Positions 29,308 through 37,549 of a stretch of 64,000 nt of DNA are shown here, piece after piece. Both the position numbers and the translations under genes were made by a program. The notes below the pieces were generated by a model. That model was not told the origin of the DNA. It did not search any database and saw only the letters and a program-made list of their open reading frames with translations. This DNA is from Citrobacter youngae ATCC 29220 (GTDB lineage: Bacteria; Pseudomonadota; Gammaproteobacteria; Enterobacterales; Enterobacteriaceae): NCBI RefSeq assembly GCF_000155975.1, contig NZ_GG730302.1, forward strand, positions 398,599 through 462,598, written 5' to 3'. Every line of letters begins with the position of its first letter. Positions within the stretch are counted from its first letter, which is position 1.

Positions 29308-29388
29308 ACTTTGTACTACCAGCGAGAGGTTATTCCTCATTTCCATGCCCATAATGTAGTACAATAAAATATAGTTGTACTACAATTT
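29308..29388. promoter_or_regulatory. DgoR operator cluster upstream of dgoR
   Basis: Three copies of the half-palindromic word TTGTACTAC or its complement are present: 29311-29319, GTAGTACAA at 29357-29365, and TTGTACTACAA at 29375-29385. They match the known style of DgoR operators and lie 60-140 bp before the dgoR start. Confidence 0.75.
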
Positions 29389-29446
29389 AGATCACAAAAA
29401 CGACAACCAATAAAAAGATGTTATGTGCGGGTGGCATTCCAGATAT

Positions 29447-29473
29447 AAAAAAACCCGCGATTAGCGCGGGTTG
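29447..29473 (-). terminator. Terminator of the outer-membrane barrel operon
   Basis: On the minus strand AACCCGCGCTAATCGCGGGTT is followed by TTTTT, 25 bp after the stop of the DUF4056-like gene. The shorter A-run on the other arm gives weaker support for the opposite direction. Confidence 0.85.
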
Positions 29474-29497
29474 TGAAATCGTAATTATTTTTGATAG

Positions 29498-30640
29498 TTA
29501 CTTATTTTTCAAAGAATTATCTTCATGGTCGTGATTATCGCTATCACTTGCAATCGTAGCCAGCGTGGGGAAATTAGCCCCGGTATACCAGGATTGTGGT
29601 AAAGGTAGCCGTGCCATGTTGCTTCCGGGGCGGAGTTGAAGTTGCGCCAGCGTATCAAGAGAATAATTTCGCCAGTGATGCGGTAACGACAGGCGTAACG
29701 GCTCGGCTTTTTCGCCCGGCACTGGCGTTGGCAAACGCGAGTCACTCACGTCGTAGTTTCTGTGCAGCACCAGATATTTCTCCGGCACCCGACGCTGACT
29801 GTTCCACCACTTGCCATCCAGCATATCAAACTGAAAACGGGTTAGGGGTTCTGGCCTGGCTCCCAACTGTGTCAACGCCTGACGCAGTGCATTATTCATC
29901 GCCGCATCGTACATCCCTGACGTTGCCAGTTGCCCATCAAGGATCAGCGACACCGCGATTCTTGCGCCCAACAGGTTTGAATAGAGATCTTCCGGAGAAA
30001 ATGCGGAAACTTCCTCAGAAAATCCAGGAACTGACTCAAAACCGTACCATTGTGCAATTTCATGCCAGGCGGCGAGCTGAAAGGCCAGATGCGCTGCCAG
30101 CCAGGCAGCTAATGCGTAACGATCGCCCGCCGTCGCAGGTGGCGTGAAGGCATTGAAAACGATATGCCGCTCCGCCAGTTCATCGTCAAGACGCAGCGTA
30201 AAAGGCTGACCTAACTGTGGAAGTAGATGGCTAAAAAGCCAGACCGTCATATCTGCGGTATCTCGTACATGCGCGATATCAATAAAACCGCCGTGTGAGG
30301 TGTACACAATACCGTTGTGTTCATGCCCAATACCGGCCAGATTCACTAACCCTAACAGCAGGCTATCGTTATAGCGGTGCTCGCCAATACCGTCGGCCGC
30401 AACGACGTTATCAAGTTCATAAAACGGCACCGGCATATCCAGTACCTGCGCGTGCAGGTCGTAACCAAAAGCGCAGCACGGACGTAACCCTTGAGGCGCA
30501 GGGAGCGGCGAAACAACCGGCCAGGCGGTGCTTTCGGTCTTGTCATCTTCATTTACCAGCTGCAAAGGTACAGGTATCGCAGCATGGACTCCGATCGTTG
30601 CCAATAACAAGGTCGTCATCAGCAGCACTTTATTGATCAA
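29498..30640 (-). CDS. Exported DUF4056-like protein, third gene of an envelope operon
   Basis: A 380-residue protein with a signal peptide (MINKVLLMTTLLLATIGVHA, cut before AIPVPL). The body contains the GHEHNGIVYTSHGGFIDIAHVRD region and an ...HLAFQLAAWHEIAQWYGFES helix. These conserved His/Asp/Glu clusters are suggestive of metal binding or hydrolysis, and I recall this pattern as DUF4056. The C-terminus is rich in His, Asp and Asn. It overlaps the upstream barrel gene by 4 bp, so it is co-translated. No function is known to me; the periplasm is the likely location. Confidence 0.75.
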   Translation of the reverse strand: MINKVLLMTTLLLATIGVHAAIPVPLQLVNEDDKTESTAWPVVSPLPAPQGLRPCCAFGYDLHAQVLDMPVPFYELDNVVAADGIGEHRYNDSLLLGLVNLAGIGHEHNGIVYTSHGGFIDIAHVRDTADMTVWLFSHLLPQLGQPFTLRLDDELAERHIVFNAFTPPATAGDRYALAAWLAAHLAFQLAAWHEIAQWYGFESVPGFSEEVSAFSPEDLYSNLLGARIAVSLILDGQLATSGMYDAAMNNALRQALTQLGARPEPLTRFQFDMLDGKWWNSQRRVPEKYLVLHRNYDVSDSRLPTPVPGEKAEPLRLSLPHHWRNYSLDTLAQLQLRPGSNMARLPLPQSWYTGANFPTLATIASDSDNHDHEDNSLKNK

Positions 30641-31776
30641 AACGCTTCTCCTACCTGAAAATAAAACCCGCTGCTCCCTTTGCCAATGCCATAATCCAGA
30701 CGCACATTCACCCGCGGCTTAAATTCAAAGCGATACCCCACACCCGCCGAGGGTAGCCAGCGCCCGTCATCCAGCGCGCTAAATGATGGCCCCATCGTCC
30801 CTGCGCCCAGCCAGCCGACCACGCCATGCCGCCAGTCAAGTTTGCGCCGATACTCTAACTGCCCGCTGACGACGTTTTTATCGCGATAGCGTCCTTCGTA
30901 ATAGCCACGCATCCGCTGATTGCTACCGAGCAGCGGCATCATGCTCCACGGTACATCACCCTGAGTAAACGCACCGTCCATCTCCCAGGCAAGCACATTC
31001 TTCTCGTCCAGCGAGTGGTAGCGGCTGTAGTGCAACTGATATTCATCAAATCGGGTATCGCTCCCCACATCGGGCGTATAGCGGGTATAGCGTACATCGG
31101 CATACTGTCCCTGGCGCGGGTTAGGAACAAAGTCACGGTCATCCCAGCTAAGTTCTACACTGCTGCCAGAACTCAACACCGACGCGCCCTGCCCGGTATT
31201 CTCAATTTTGGGTGGATCATTACCCTCCATTTGCGCAGCGTGCTGCGCATTCAACGACCAGCCGAGTCCCAGATAGACATTAGGCGCGACCCGGCGATAC
31301 AGCGTTGGGCGCAGATCCAGCACCTGAGCCGTATATTGCTGCTTCTGGCTGTCTTTATCTCCCGCGCTAAACCCCTGTCCCCAGTAATAGGTTGGGGTAT
31401 CGGTTAATGCGCCATTGATAAAAAAACGCCAGCGATCGTCGGCAAAAAAGGCGTAGTTTTGCATTGTGACGCCGAAAGCGCCCGTTGAGCTAAAGTAACC
31501 GCTGAGCGTCAGCGTCGAGTTCTGACTCACCGTGTCGTTTGGGTCTGGCCGATACATTCCCACCACCGCGGTACCAATCCCAAGCCCCAGCTCGGGGGTG
31601 TAGAAAGGTCCCGGCATCACGCCCCAATCGATACCTTTGCTGGCGTTAAAGTTATCGCTGGCCCCCAGTTTTTGCAGCCAGCCATCAACCTCTTCACGGC
31701 TGGGGAGCGCGGCCTGCGCCGCCGTTCCCAACAGGCTGAATGCACAGAGCAAAAACAGACGAGTCAAACTATTCAA
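30637..31776 (-). CDS. Predicted outer-membrane beta-barrel (BamA/surface-antigen type)
   Basis: A 379-residue protein with a signal peptide (LFLLCAFSLLGTAAQA, cut before ALPSREE). A repetitive pattern of alternating aromatic and polar strands follows, and it ends in a terminal Phe (GFYFQVGEAF), as outer-membrane barrels do. Segments such as ELSWDDRDFVPNPRQGQYADVRY and YRFEFKPRVNVRLDYGIGKGSSGFYF resemble the C-terminal surface-antigen domain of Omp85 proteins. No POTRA domains are apparent, unlike BamA or TamA. It is translationally coupled to genes on both sides. Confidence 0.8.
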   Translation of the reverse strand: MNSLTRLFLLCAFSLLGTAAQAALPSREEVDGWLQKLGASDNFNASKGIDWGVMPGPFYTPELGLGIGTAVVGMYRPDPNDTVSQNSTLTLSGYFSSTGAFGVTMQNYAFFADDRWRFFINGALTDTPTYYWGQGFSAGDKDSQKQQYTAQVLDLRPTLYRRVAPNVYLGLGWSLNAQHAAQMEGNDPPKIENTGQGASVLSSGSSVELSWDDRDFVPNPRQGQYADVRYTRYTPDVGSDTRFDEYQLHYSRYHSLDEKNVLAWEMDGAFTQGDVPWSMMPLLGSNQRMRGYYEGRYRDKNVVSGQLEYRRKLDWRHGVVGWLGAGTMGPSFSALDDGRWLPSAGVGYRFEFKPRVNVRLDYGIGKGSSGFYFQVGEAF

Positions 31777-32783
31777 AAGCGATACTCACCGGCGACAAAG
31801 AAGCTATTACGTTCAGCAAAGCCAATTTCAGAGGTGATATTAAAGTTGCGTGTCAGCTCATACTGCGCGCCAACCAGGACGTTCCACGGGGATTGCAGAT
31901 GCTGTTTGACGTCAAAACGGCCATTTCCGTCCTTATTCGCCAAATCAACCATTCTCTGCAGCGTAGCGGAGGGCATGGAGAGATCGTTCAGGCTTCCCTT
32001 AAACTCTTGCTGCACATCCTGATACATAGACCCCACCCAAACGTTGAGTTTCCCGGAGGGCAGATGCAGCGTATCCACGCCCGGCGTCGCAAAGCGGTAG
32101 CCGACTCGCGGAGAAACCGTGAAGGCATCGATACTGCCGTCAAGAATGTCAAACTGCGTCTGGGTATAGTTGGCATCAACGGCGGTAAACCAGTTCCCGA
32201 CACCGCCAACCAGCGTTGTCCCGATACCGTAGGTGGTGCCTTTGAAATCGAGTTTAAAATCCAGGTTTTGCAGATTCGCCGGATAATGATATTTACGCGC
32301 GCCCTTAACCCCGACGCCAATCTGCGAAATCGAATGACCGTCGGTGTAGCCCACCAGCCCGTAGATATTCATAAAGGGCAGCAGCCAGGCATCCAGCTTC
32401 AGGGTTTCGGTTTTACTGCTCTCGCGCGTGTTGCCGACCTTGATTTTGAACGCGTTATCCAGCGAATGGCCGCCCAGAGAAAGGCCATTAAAGTTAATAC
32501 TGTCTACATTAATATTCTGCCTGATATTCATGTAGTTAATATTCACACCAAACGGCTCAGGCAGGTCGTAGCCGCGTTTACGCGCCTCGTCACCTAAAAA
32601 GGGCAAAACGGAGTGGCTTGCGGCAGGTTTAGTCGTCGCTTTTACCGGCATAGAAGCGGCCTGACCATCATCCTGATAATCATACAAAGGTGTTAACGTT
32701 GAGCCAGAATCCGTCGCAGCACAGGCTTGAAAAACCAAACAGGAAGACGTCATCAACACCAGGCGAATGCTTGTGTTAGTCAT
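31773..32783 (-). CDS. Predicted outer-membrane protein, first gene of an envelope operon
   Basis: A 336-residue exported protein. The N-terminus (LVLMTSSCLVFQACAAT) is a signal peptide with a possible but imperfect lipobox at C20. The rest alternates hydrophobic and polar residues in amphipathic strands (INIYGLVGY-like NIYGLVGYTDGHS, FTVSPRVGYRFATPG) and ends in EYRF, a typical barrel terminus. The family is not recognised with confidence. The stop overlaps the next gene's start by 4 bp. Confidence 0.75.
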   Translation of the reverse strand: MTNTSIRLVLMTSSCLVFQACAATDSGSTLTPLYDYQDDGQAASMPVKATTKPAASHSVLPFLGDEARKRGYDLPEPFGVNINYMNIRQNINVDSINFNGLSLGGHSLDNAFKIKVGNTRESSKTETLKLDAWLLPFMNIYGLVGYTDGHSISQIGVGVKGARKYHYPANLQNLDFKLDFKGTTYGIGTTLVGGVGNWFTAVDANYTQTQFDILDGSIDAFTVSPRVGYRFATPGVDTLHLPSGKLNVWVGSMYQDVQQEFKGSLNDLSMPSATLQRMVDLANKDGNGRFDVKQHLQSPWNVLVGAQYELTRNFNITSEIGFAERNSFFVAGEYRF

Positions 32784-32956
32784 AAGAAAACATAGTTACA
32801 GGCAGGAACCGCCTGAATATAAAAGAAGGTGGAAGAGTATAGAAGTTGCGTGCTAAATGGAGGGATTAATGTGCGGTTTCACATCTGATAATACAAACGT
32901 GATTTTTATAACATTCTTAATGTTTTATACCTGGCCGAAGCCAGGCATAACGCGCA

Positions 32957-33769
32957 TCAGGAAAGGACGTACTTCTCAATGGCCCAGGCAACACCGTCTT
33001 CAAGATTAGATTTCGTCACGAAGTTGGCGATCTCCTTCACCGTTGGGATGGCGTTGTCCATCGCAACGCCCACGCCAGCGTATTCAATCATCGCAATGTC
33101 GTTTTCCTGATCGCCAATCGCCATGACCTCTTCAGCTTTAATCCCCAACGCATCGGCCAGCGATTTTACGCCAGTCCCTTTGTTGACGCGTTTATCGAGG
33201 ATTTCGAGGAAGTACGGCGCACTTTTCAGCACGGTGTACTTCTCTTTGACGTCTGCCGGAATACGCGAAATGGCCTTGTCGAGGATCTCCGGCTCATCGA
33301 TCATCATCACTTTCAGGAACTGGGTCGCCGGATCCATTTTTTCGGCTTCACAGAACACCAGCGGAATCGTCGCGACAAACGATTCATGCACCGTGTAATA
33401 ACTGATATCCCGGTTAGCGGTATACAGCGTGTTGCGATCGAGCGCGTGGAAATGCGAGCCAACTTCCCGGGAGAGCTTCTCCAGATAGCGATAATCATCA
33501 TAGCTCAGCGCGGTTTGCGCAACAGTACTGCCATCGCCTGCTTTCTGCACCAGCGCACCGTTGTAGGTAATGCAGTAGTCACCGGGTTGTTCCATATGCA
33601 GTTCTTTCAGATAGCTGTGAACGCCGGCATACGGGCGTCCCGTGGTCAGCACGACGTTCACGCCACGCGCGCGCGCCGCGGCAATCGCCGTTTTGACCGC
33701 AGGTGAAATGGTGTGATCGGGCAGCAGAAGTGTGCCATCCATGTCGATAGCAATAAGTTTAATAGCCAT
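32957..33769 (-). CDS. yidA: YidA sugar-phosphate phosphatase (HAD superfamily, Cof type)
   Basis: Cytoplasmic HAD phosphatase acting on small phosphorylated sugars. The 270 residues have motif I IAIDMDGTLL (D9, D11), motif II TTGRP (about 41-45) and motif IV GDQENDIAMIEYAG (near residue 215), with the C2B cap typical of Cof proteins. The length equals E. coli YidA. It is a single gene between two accessory loci. Confidence 0.96.
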   Translation of the reverse strand: MAIKLIAIDMDGTLLLPDHTISPAVKTAIAAARARGVNVVLTTGRPYAGVHSYLKELHMEQPGDYCITYNGALVQKAGDGSTVAQTALSYDDYRYLEKLSREVGSHFHALDRNTLYTANRDISYYTVHESFVATIPLVFCEAEKMDPATQFLKVMMIDEPEILDKAISRIPADVKEKYTVLKSAPYFLEILDKRVNKGTGVKSLADALGIKAEEVMAIGDQENDIAMIEYAGVGVAMDNAIPTVKEIANFVTKSNLEDGVAWAIEKYVLS

Positions 33770-34314
33770 GAGTTCCCCGGATTAAATGAGTCCGCCCTCA
33801 TGCTAACGCGATTCCGCTCAAAAAACAGCTACGAAAAGGAGGATGAGTAGCGGCAAAACATTCCTCATTACCGCTGACGTACCCGGCTTTAGCTACTGGT
33901 GATATAAGCATTAATGAAAATAACATCGATAACAAAATTACGTGCTTAATTTAACTTTTCTGTTAACGACAAAATTAATACCGAATAAGCACAAGAAAAT
34001 AAAAAACAAATACCATTCACAAATTAATAAAGCAATTACATCCATGATGATTATGTATATTTCACTATTTTCAAAAAAACAATTATTATACCTCTCAAGA
34101 AAAACACTTAACTATATGAAAAATATAATAAAATTAACGAAATTTATTCATATTTTCACACATAAAATATTTGGTGCTTTTTACTGCTTCATGTAAGTGT
34201 GAAATTACTCACGGAAATTAATTTTTATTTTGAGTCTCATATATACAAAACAGTGTTTCATTTTTAAAGGTCCACTGTTTCTTAAAGTCATCAACTTTAT
34301 ACATGAGACCCACA
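33770..34314. promoter_or_regulatory. AT-rich intergenic region before the polyuronide locus
   Basis: This 545-bp spacer is markedly AT-rich from about 33900 to 34300 compared with its GC-rich neighbours. No convincing gene is seen. An 84-codon frame at 33942-34196 consists of low-complexity Lys/Ile/Asn-rich codons with no ribosome binding site and is rejected. The 3' part contains a KdgR-like operator (34244-34262) and a possible -10 TATACA at 34242-34247. The composition suggests an H-NS-bound, acquired control region. Confidence 0.65.
34244..34262. promoter_or_regulatory. KdgR-like operator
   Basis: TACAAAACAGTGTTTCATT matches the recalled KdgR consensus AATRAAAYRNYRTTTYATT at 17 of 19 positions, including all the inner ones. 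It lies 53-71 bp before the MFS gene of the polyuronide locus and overlaps a plausible -10 region, as expected for repression by KdgR. Confidence 0.72.
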
Positions 34315-35571
34315 ATGAAAATTAAGAATCTACGATGGTATATCATCGTCCTTGTGATGTTGGGCACCATGACCAACTACCTGGCGAGAAGCACCCTCGG
34401 CGTTGCTGCACCAGAAATGATGAAAACGTTAGGGCTATCGAGTGAGCAGTATTCCTGGATTGTCTCAGTCTTCCCATTTACCTATGCCATAGGCGGAATC
34501 GCATGCGGCTTCATTATCGATAAATTTGGTTTACGACTCAGTTTCGCCCTTCTTGCCGCACTTTGGTCAATCTTCAATATGCTCACCGGATTATGTAGCA
34601 CCTGGTTACCAATGGCATGGTTGCGCGGCGGTTTAGGTTTAACAGAAGCCGCCTTTAACCCTGCAGGCATGAAAGTGACTGCGGAATGGTTTCCGGCTAA
34701 GGAAAGAGGGTTAGCCTGCGGTGTTTATAGCCTGGGAACCTCTGTCGGCGCAATGCTGGCTCCGCCGTTAGTTGTATGGGCTATCGTCAATTACAACTGG
34801 GAAATGTCGTTTGTCGTAACCGGCGCTATTGGCATTGTATGGGCGGGAATTTGGTACATTTTCTACCGTTCACCAGAACAGCATCCAGCGCTGATAAAAT
34901 CAGAGCATGAAGCGGTCCTGGCTGACCAAATTGAAGTCGTAAAAGAAAAAGCGACACTGCGTTCAATTATAACTAACCGTAATTTATGGGCTATTTCATT
35001 CCCCCGATTTATGGCTGATCCCGCCTGGGGAACGTTGCACTACTGGATGCCACTGTATCTTGTCACCGTTCGCCATATGGATATGGCGCATATCGCAATG
35101 TTCGCCTGGCTCCCCTTTTTGACAGCAGACTTCGGCTGTATCTTTGCGGGTTACCTGTCTCGCATACTGGTTAACCGAGGCTTCTGTGTACTGAATGCCA
35201 AACGGATCACCTTCACGTTCGCCGCTATTTTGATGTTATCCATGGCGGGCGTTGGCTTTGTCACCGATGTGTATGTTGCGATCGCGCTATTCTGTGTTGC
35301 TGGTTTCGCCCATCAGTGCCTGTCCATCACGGTCATCAGCATGTCTTCCGACCTGTTTCCCAAAGAGGAAGTAGGAACAGCAACAGGATTTGCCGCATTT
35401 ATTGGTAGCATGGGTAATTTCCTGTTCGGTTTATTCCTTGGCGCCATGGTTGCTGTAATTGGCTATAACGCCTTTTTTGTTGGGTTAGGCATCTTTGATT
35501 TAGTTGGTGCGCTATTCCTGTGGTTCATGATTAAAAATCCTAAAAAAAACATGCAACCGATAACTGCATAA
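34315..35571 (+). CDS. MFS hexuronate-type transporter
   Basis: Inner-membrane symporter of the anion:cation symporter (ExuT-like) MFS branch, 418 residues from the ATG at 34315 with 12 predicted helices. The early NLRWYIIVLVMLGTMTNYLARSTL segment and GFIIDKFGLRLSF motif A are like ExuT and GarP. An in-frame ATG four codons earlier (34303) is possible. It is first gene of a four-gene same-strand unit with a KdgM-type porin and two lyases. Import of unsaturated uronate oligomers or monomers is therefore the likely role, an inference from context. Confidence 0.88.
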   Translation: MKIKNLRWYIIVLVMLGTMTNYLARSTLGVAAPEMMKTLGLSSEQYSWIVSVFPFTYAIGGIACGFIIDKFGLRLSFALLAALWSIFNMLTGLCSTWLPMAWLRGGLGLTEAAFNPAGMKVTAEWFPAKERGLACGVYSLGTSVGAMLAPPLVVWAIVNYNWEMSFVVTGAIGIVWAGIWYIFYRSPEQHPALIKSEHEAVLADQIEVVKEKATLRSIITNRNLWAISFPRFMADPAWGTLHYWMPLYLVTVRHMDMAHIAMFAWLPFLTADFGCIFAGYLSRILVNRGFCVLNAKRITFTFAAILMLSMAGVGFVTDVYVAIALFCVAGFAHQCLSITVISMSSDLFPKEEVGTATGFAAFIGSMGNFLFGLFLGAMVAVIGYNAFFVGLGIFDLVGALFLWFMIKNPKKNMQPITA

Positions 35572-35602
35572 AAATATAAACTTCTTGGCAAGGAAAAAAA
35601 TA

Positions 35603-36301
35603 ATGAAAAGAACGGCACTGGTGCTGGCTGTTTGTTGCACGCCATTAGCAAGTCACGCCATGACATTTGATATGCGTGGCGGCTATAAAGAAGCCAGCCA
35701 TACTTATGAATCGAGATTTAAAATGAGCCAGAGCTTTCAATCCGGATACTGGCTGAGTATGGAAACTGATAATAAACAAGGTAATGATAATTACGACCAA
35801 TCCACAACGGATTACAATGAAATAGAAGGGAATTATAAATATAAGCTAAACCCAGCACTGGCTATACAGCCGGGTATGGTTTACCACTGGAGTAGCGCAG
35901 GTACACAGATTCGCCCGTATGTTAAATTTATCTGGAACATGACTGACTCTGTTTATTCAGGGATCCGCTTCCGTTATGACTGGAATCAGTATGATTCAGT
36001 CGATCTGTCCGGCAACATGGATAAAGGTAGCGTTGAACGTGTGGACCTTTATTTTGGCTGGCAAAACGAAAAATGGAATATTCAGGACAACCCTGTTTTC
36101 TACCGCTATGTGAATGATTTCCATTATAACAATGGAAAGAAAAGTTCTTATGAAAACGATCTGGTCATTAAATATAAACTCAACAAAACCTGGCAACCTT
36201 ATGTTGAATGGGACTATATGGAACAGCAAGGTAAATATGATGGTGAGTCTGGATTAACTGAAAACCGCTTTCGTGTTGGGTTAACTATTAATTTCGAGTA
36301 A
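35603..36301 (+). CDS. KdgM-family oligouronate-specific outer-membrane porin
   Basis: A 232-residue protein with a signal peptide (MKRTALVLAVCCTPLASHA) and a mature part starting MTFDMRGGYKEASHTYESRFK. It is composed of about 12 amphipathic beta-strands rich in Tyr, Trp and Asp/Arg, as in the KdgM/NanC family of small monomeric porins for acidic oligosaccharides. The preferred ATG at 35603 follows AAGGAAAAAAATA. It would allow charged oligosaccharides through the outer membrane. It lies 31 bp after the MFS gene and 14 bp before the exported lyase. Confidence 0.88.
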   Translation: MKRTALVLAVCCTPLASHAMTFDMRGGYKEASHTYESRFKMSQSFQSGYWLSMETDNKQGNDNYDQSTTDYNEIEGNYKYKLNPALAIQPGMVYHWSSAGTQIRPYVKFIWNMTDSVYSGIRFRYDWNQYDSVDLSGNMDKGSVERVDLYFGWQNEKWNIQDNPVFYRYVNDFHYNNGKKSSYENDLVIKYKLNKTWQPYVEWDYMEQQGKYDGESGLTENRFRVGLTINFE

Positions 36302-36315
36302 GCAGGTTAAAAAAG

Positions 36316-37539
36316 ATGAAATGTAAATTACATTTTCTGGCATTAATAGCCAGTGGCATTTTATTCATGCAAGATTACTCTGTTGCCGCCCAACAGGACC
36401 CTTGCCTGACCTACGATTGTGGACAAATGTTGAGTATCAAGCAAAGTATTAGTCGTCATGACGCACAATATATCCCTGCCTGGCAAGCGTTGTTGCAACA
36501 GGCCGATGCTGCGCTCAGCCATCCCGTTTATTCAGTGACAGACAAAACCCTGACACCTGCCTCTGGAAACAAACATGACTACTACAGTTTTGGTCCTTAC
36601 TGGTGGCCTAATCCTGACGGTAAAGATGGTATGCCTTATATCCGTAAAGACGGGCAAATAAACCCGGAGGCCAAAACGAACGGCACGGACAGTAAGCGCA
36701 TGGTGCAATTCTCTGATGATGTGCGTACGCTCGCGCTGGCATGGTTCTATAGCGGTGAAGATAAGTATGCGAAAAAAGCGCAACAACTACTTCAGGCCTG
36801 GTTTCTTGATAGTAAAACCAGGATGAACCCTAATCTGAACTATGCGCAGGCGATCCCTGGAAAAGTCGACGGACGAGGGATCGGTATTATCGATACCCGT
36901 GTATTGATCGATGTGGCAGATAGTATTGTGTTGCTGGAAAGTTCCGGACATATCCCGCCAAACTCGCTTGCGGGGTATAAAAAATGGTACGCCGACTATA
37001 CGCAATGGCTTTTAACGAGCCGCAATGGTTTTGAAGAAGCAAATTGGTATAACAATCATGGCGCGTGGTACGACGCACAGGTCACGGCATTCTCGCTATT
37101 TACTGGTCAACACGATCAGGCATCAAAACAGGTGGAGATTTTCAAATTGCGTCACCTGATCTCTCAGGTAAACGCAGCAGGTGAGATCGCCTCTGAAATA
37201 GAGCGCACTCGTTCCTTCCATTACACTAATTTTGCTTTGTCTGCGTACGCACACATGGGGCGCTATGGTGAAAAACTGCACAATGATGTCTGGGGCTTCG
37301 AACTGGATAACCGCACGATGAAAAAAGCTTTTGCTCTGGTCAGCAAACAAACTGGAAATCCGCAGACCGCCTGGCCGCATGAAGATATCCATTACACACC
37401 TTCTGAAGCGACTGGTCCGTTATTAGCTGCAGCAAGAGCGTATCAGGATACAGAATTCGTCAACAATGCCGCTATCCTGAAAAAAGAAAACAGCAAAGAT
37501 ATCAATATCCTGACTCCTGGCTCAGTGCTGGTGAAATAA
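36316..37539 (+). CDS. Exported alginate-lyase family protein (PL5-like)
   Basis: Predicted periplasmic polysaccharide lyase of 407 residues. A signal peptide (MKCKLHFLALIASGILFM..., cut near VAA-QQD) is followed by an alpha/alpha-toroid Alginate_lyase domain. Visible family landmarks are YYSFGPYWWPNPDGKDGMPYI (about 92-112), RMVQFSDDVRTLALAW, and NWYNNHGAWYDAQ (about 240-252), which corresponds to the catalytic Asn-His loop of PL5-type enzymes. ERTRSFHYTNFAL may supply a further catalytic residue. It should cut an acidic chain by beta-elimination; alginate itself is not proven. It is upstream of, and 10 bp from, the heparinase-like gene. Confidence 0.85.
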   Translation: MKCKLHFLALIASGILFMQDYSVAAQQDPCLTYDCGQMLSIKQSISRHDAQYIPAWQALLQQADAALSHPVYSVTDKTLTPASGNKHDYYSFGPYWWPNPDGKDGMPYIRKDGQINPEAKTNGTDSKRMVQFSDDVRTLALAWFYSGEDKYAKKAQQLLQAWFLDSKTRMNPNLNYAQAIPGKVDGRGIGIIDTRVLIDVADSIVLLESSGHIPPNSLAGYKKWYADYTQWLLTSRNGFEEANWYNNHGAWYDAQVTAFSLFTGQHDQASKQVEIFKLRHLISQVNAAGEIASEIERTRSFHYTNFALSAYAHMGRYGEKLHNDVWGFELDNRTMKKAFALVSKQTGNPQTAWPHEDIHYTPSEATGPLLAAARAYQDTEFVNNAAILKKENSKDINILTPGSVLVK

Positions 37540-37549
37540 CGAGGACAAC

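Noticed and set aside
31740-32597. 285-codon frame opposite the first barrel gene
   Set aside because: The minus-strand barrel gene has a signal peptide, a terminal Phe and coupled neighbours; the plus frame has none of these.
32931-32946. Possible yidA terminator CCTGGC-CGAA-GCCAGG
   Set aside because: The stem is short and no T-run follows on the minus strand, so I do not call it.
33942-34196. 84-codon frame in the AT-rich spacer
   Set aside because: Low-complexity Lys/Ile/Asn-rich translation with no ribosome binding site or known motif; open by chance in AT-rich DNA.
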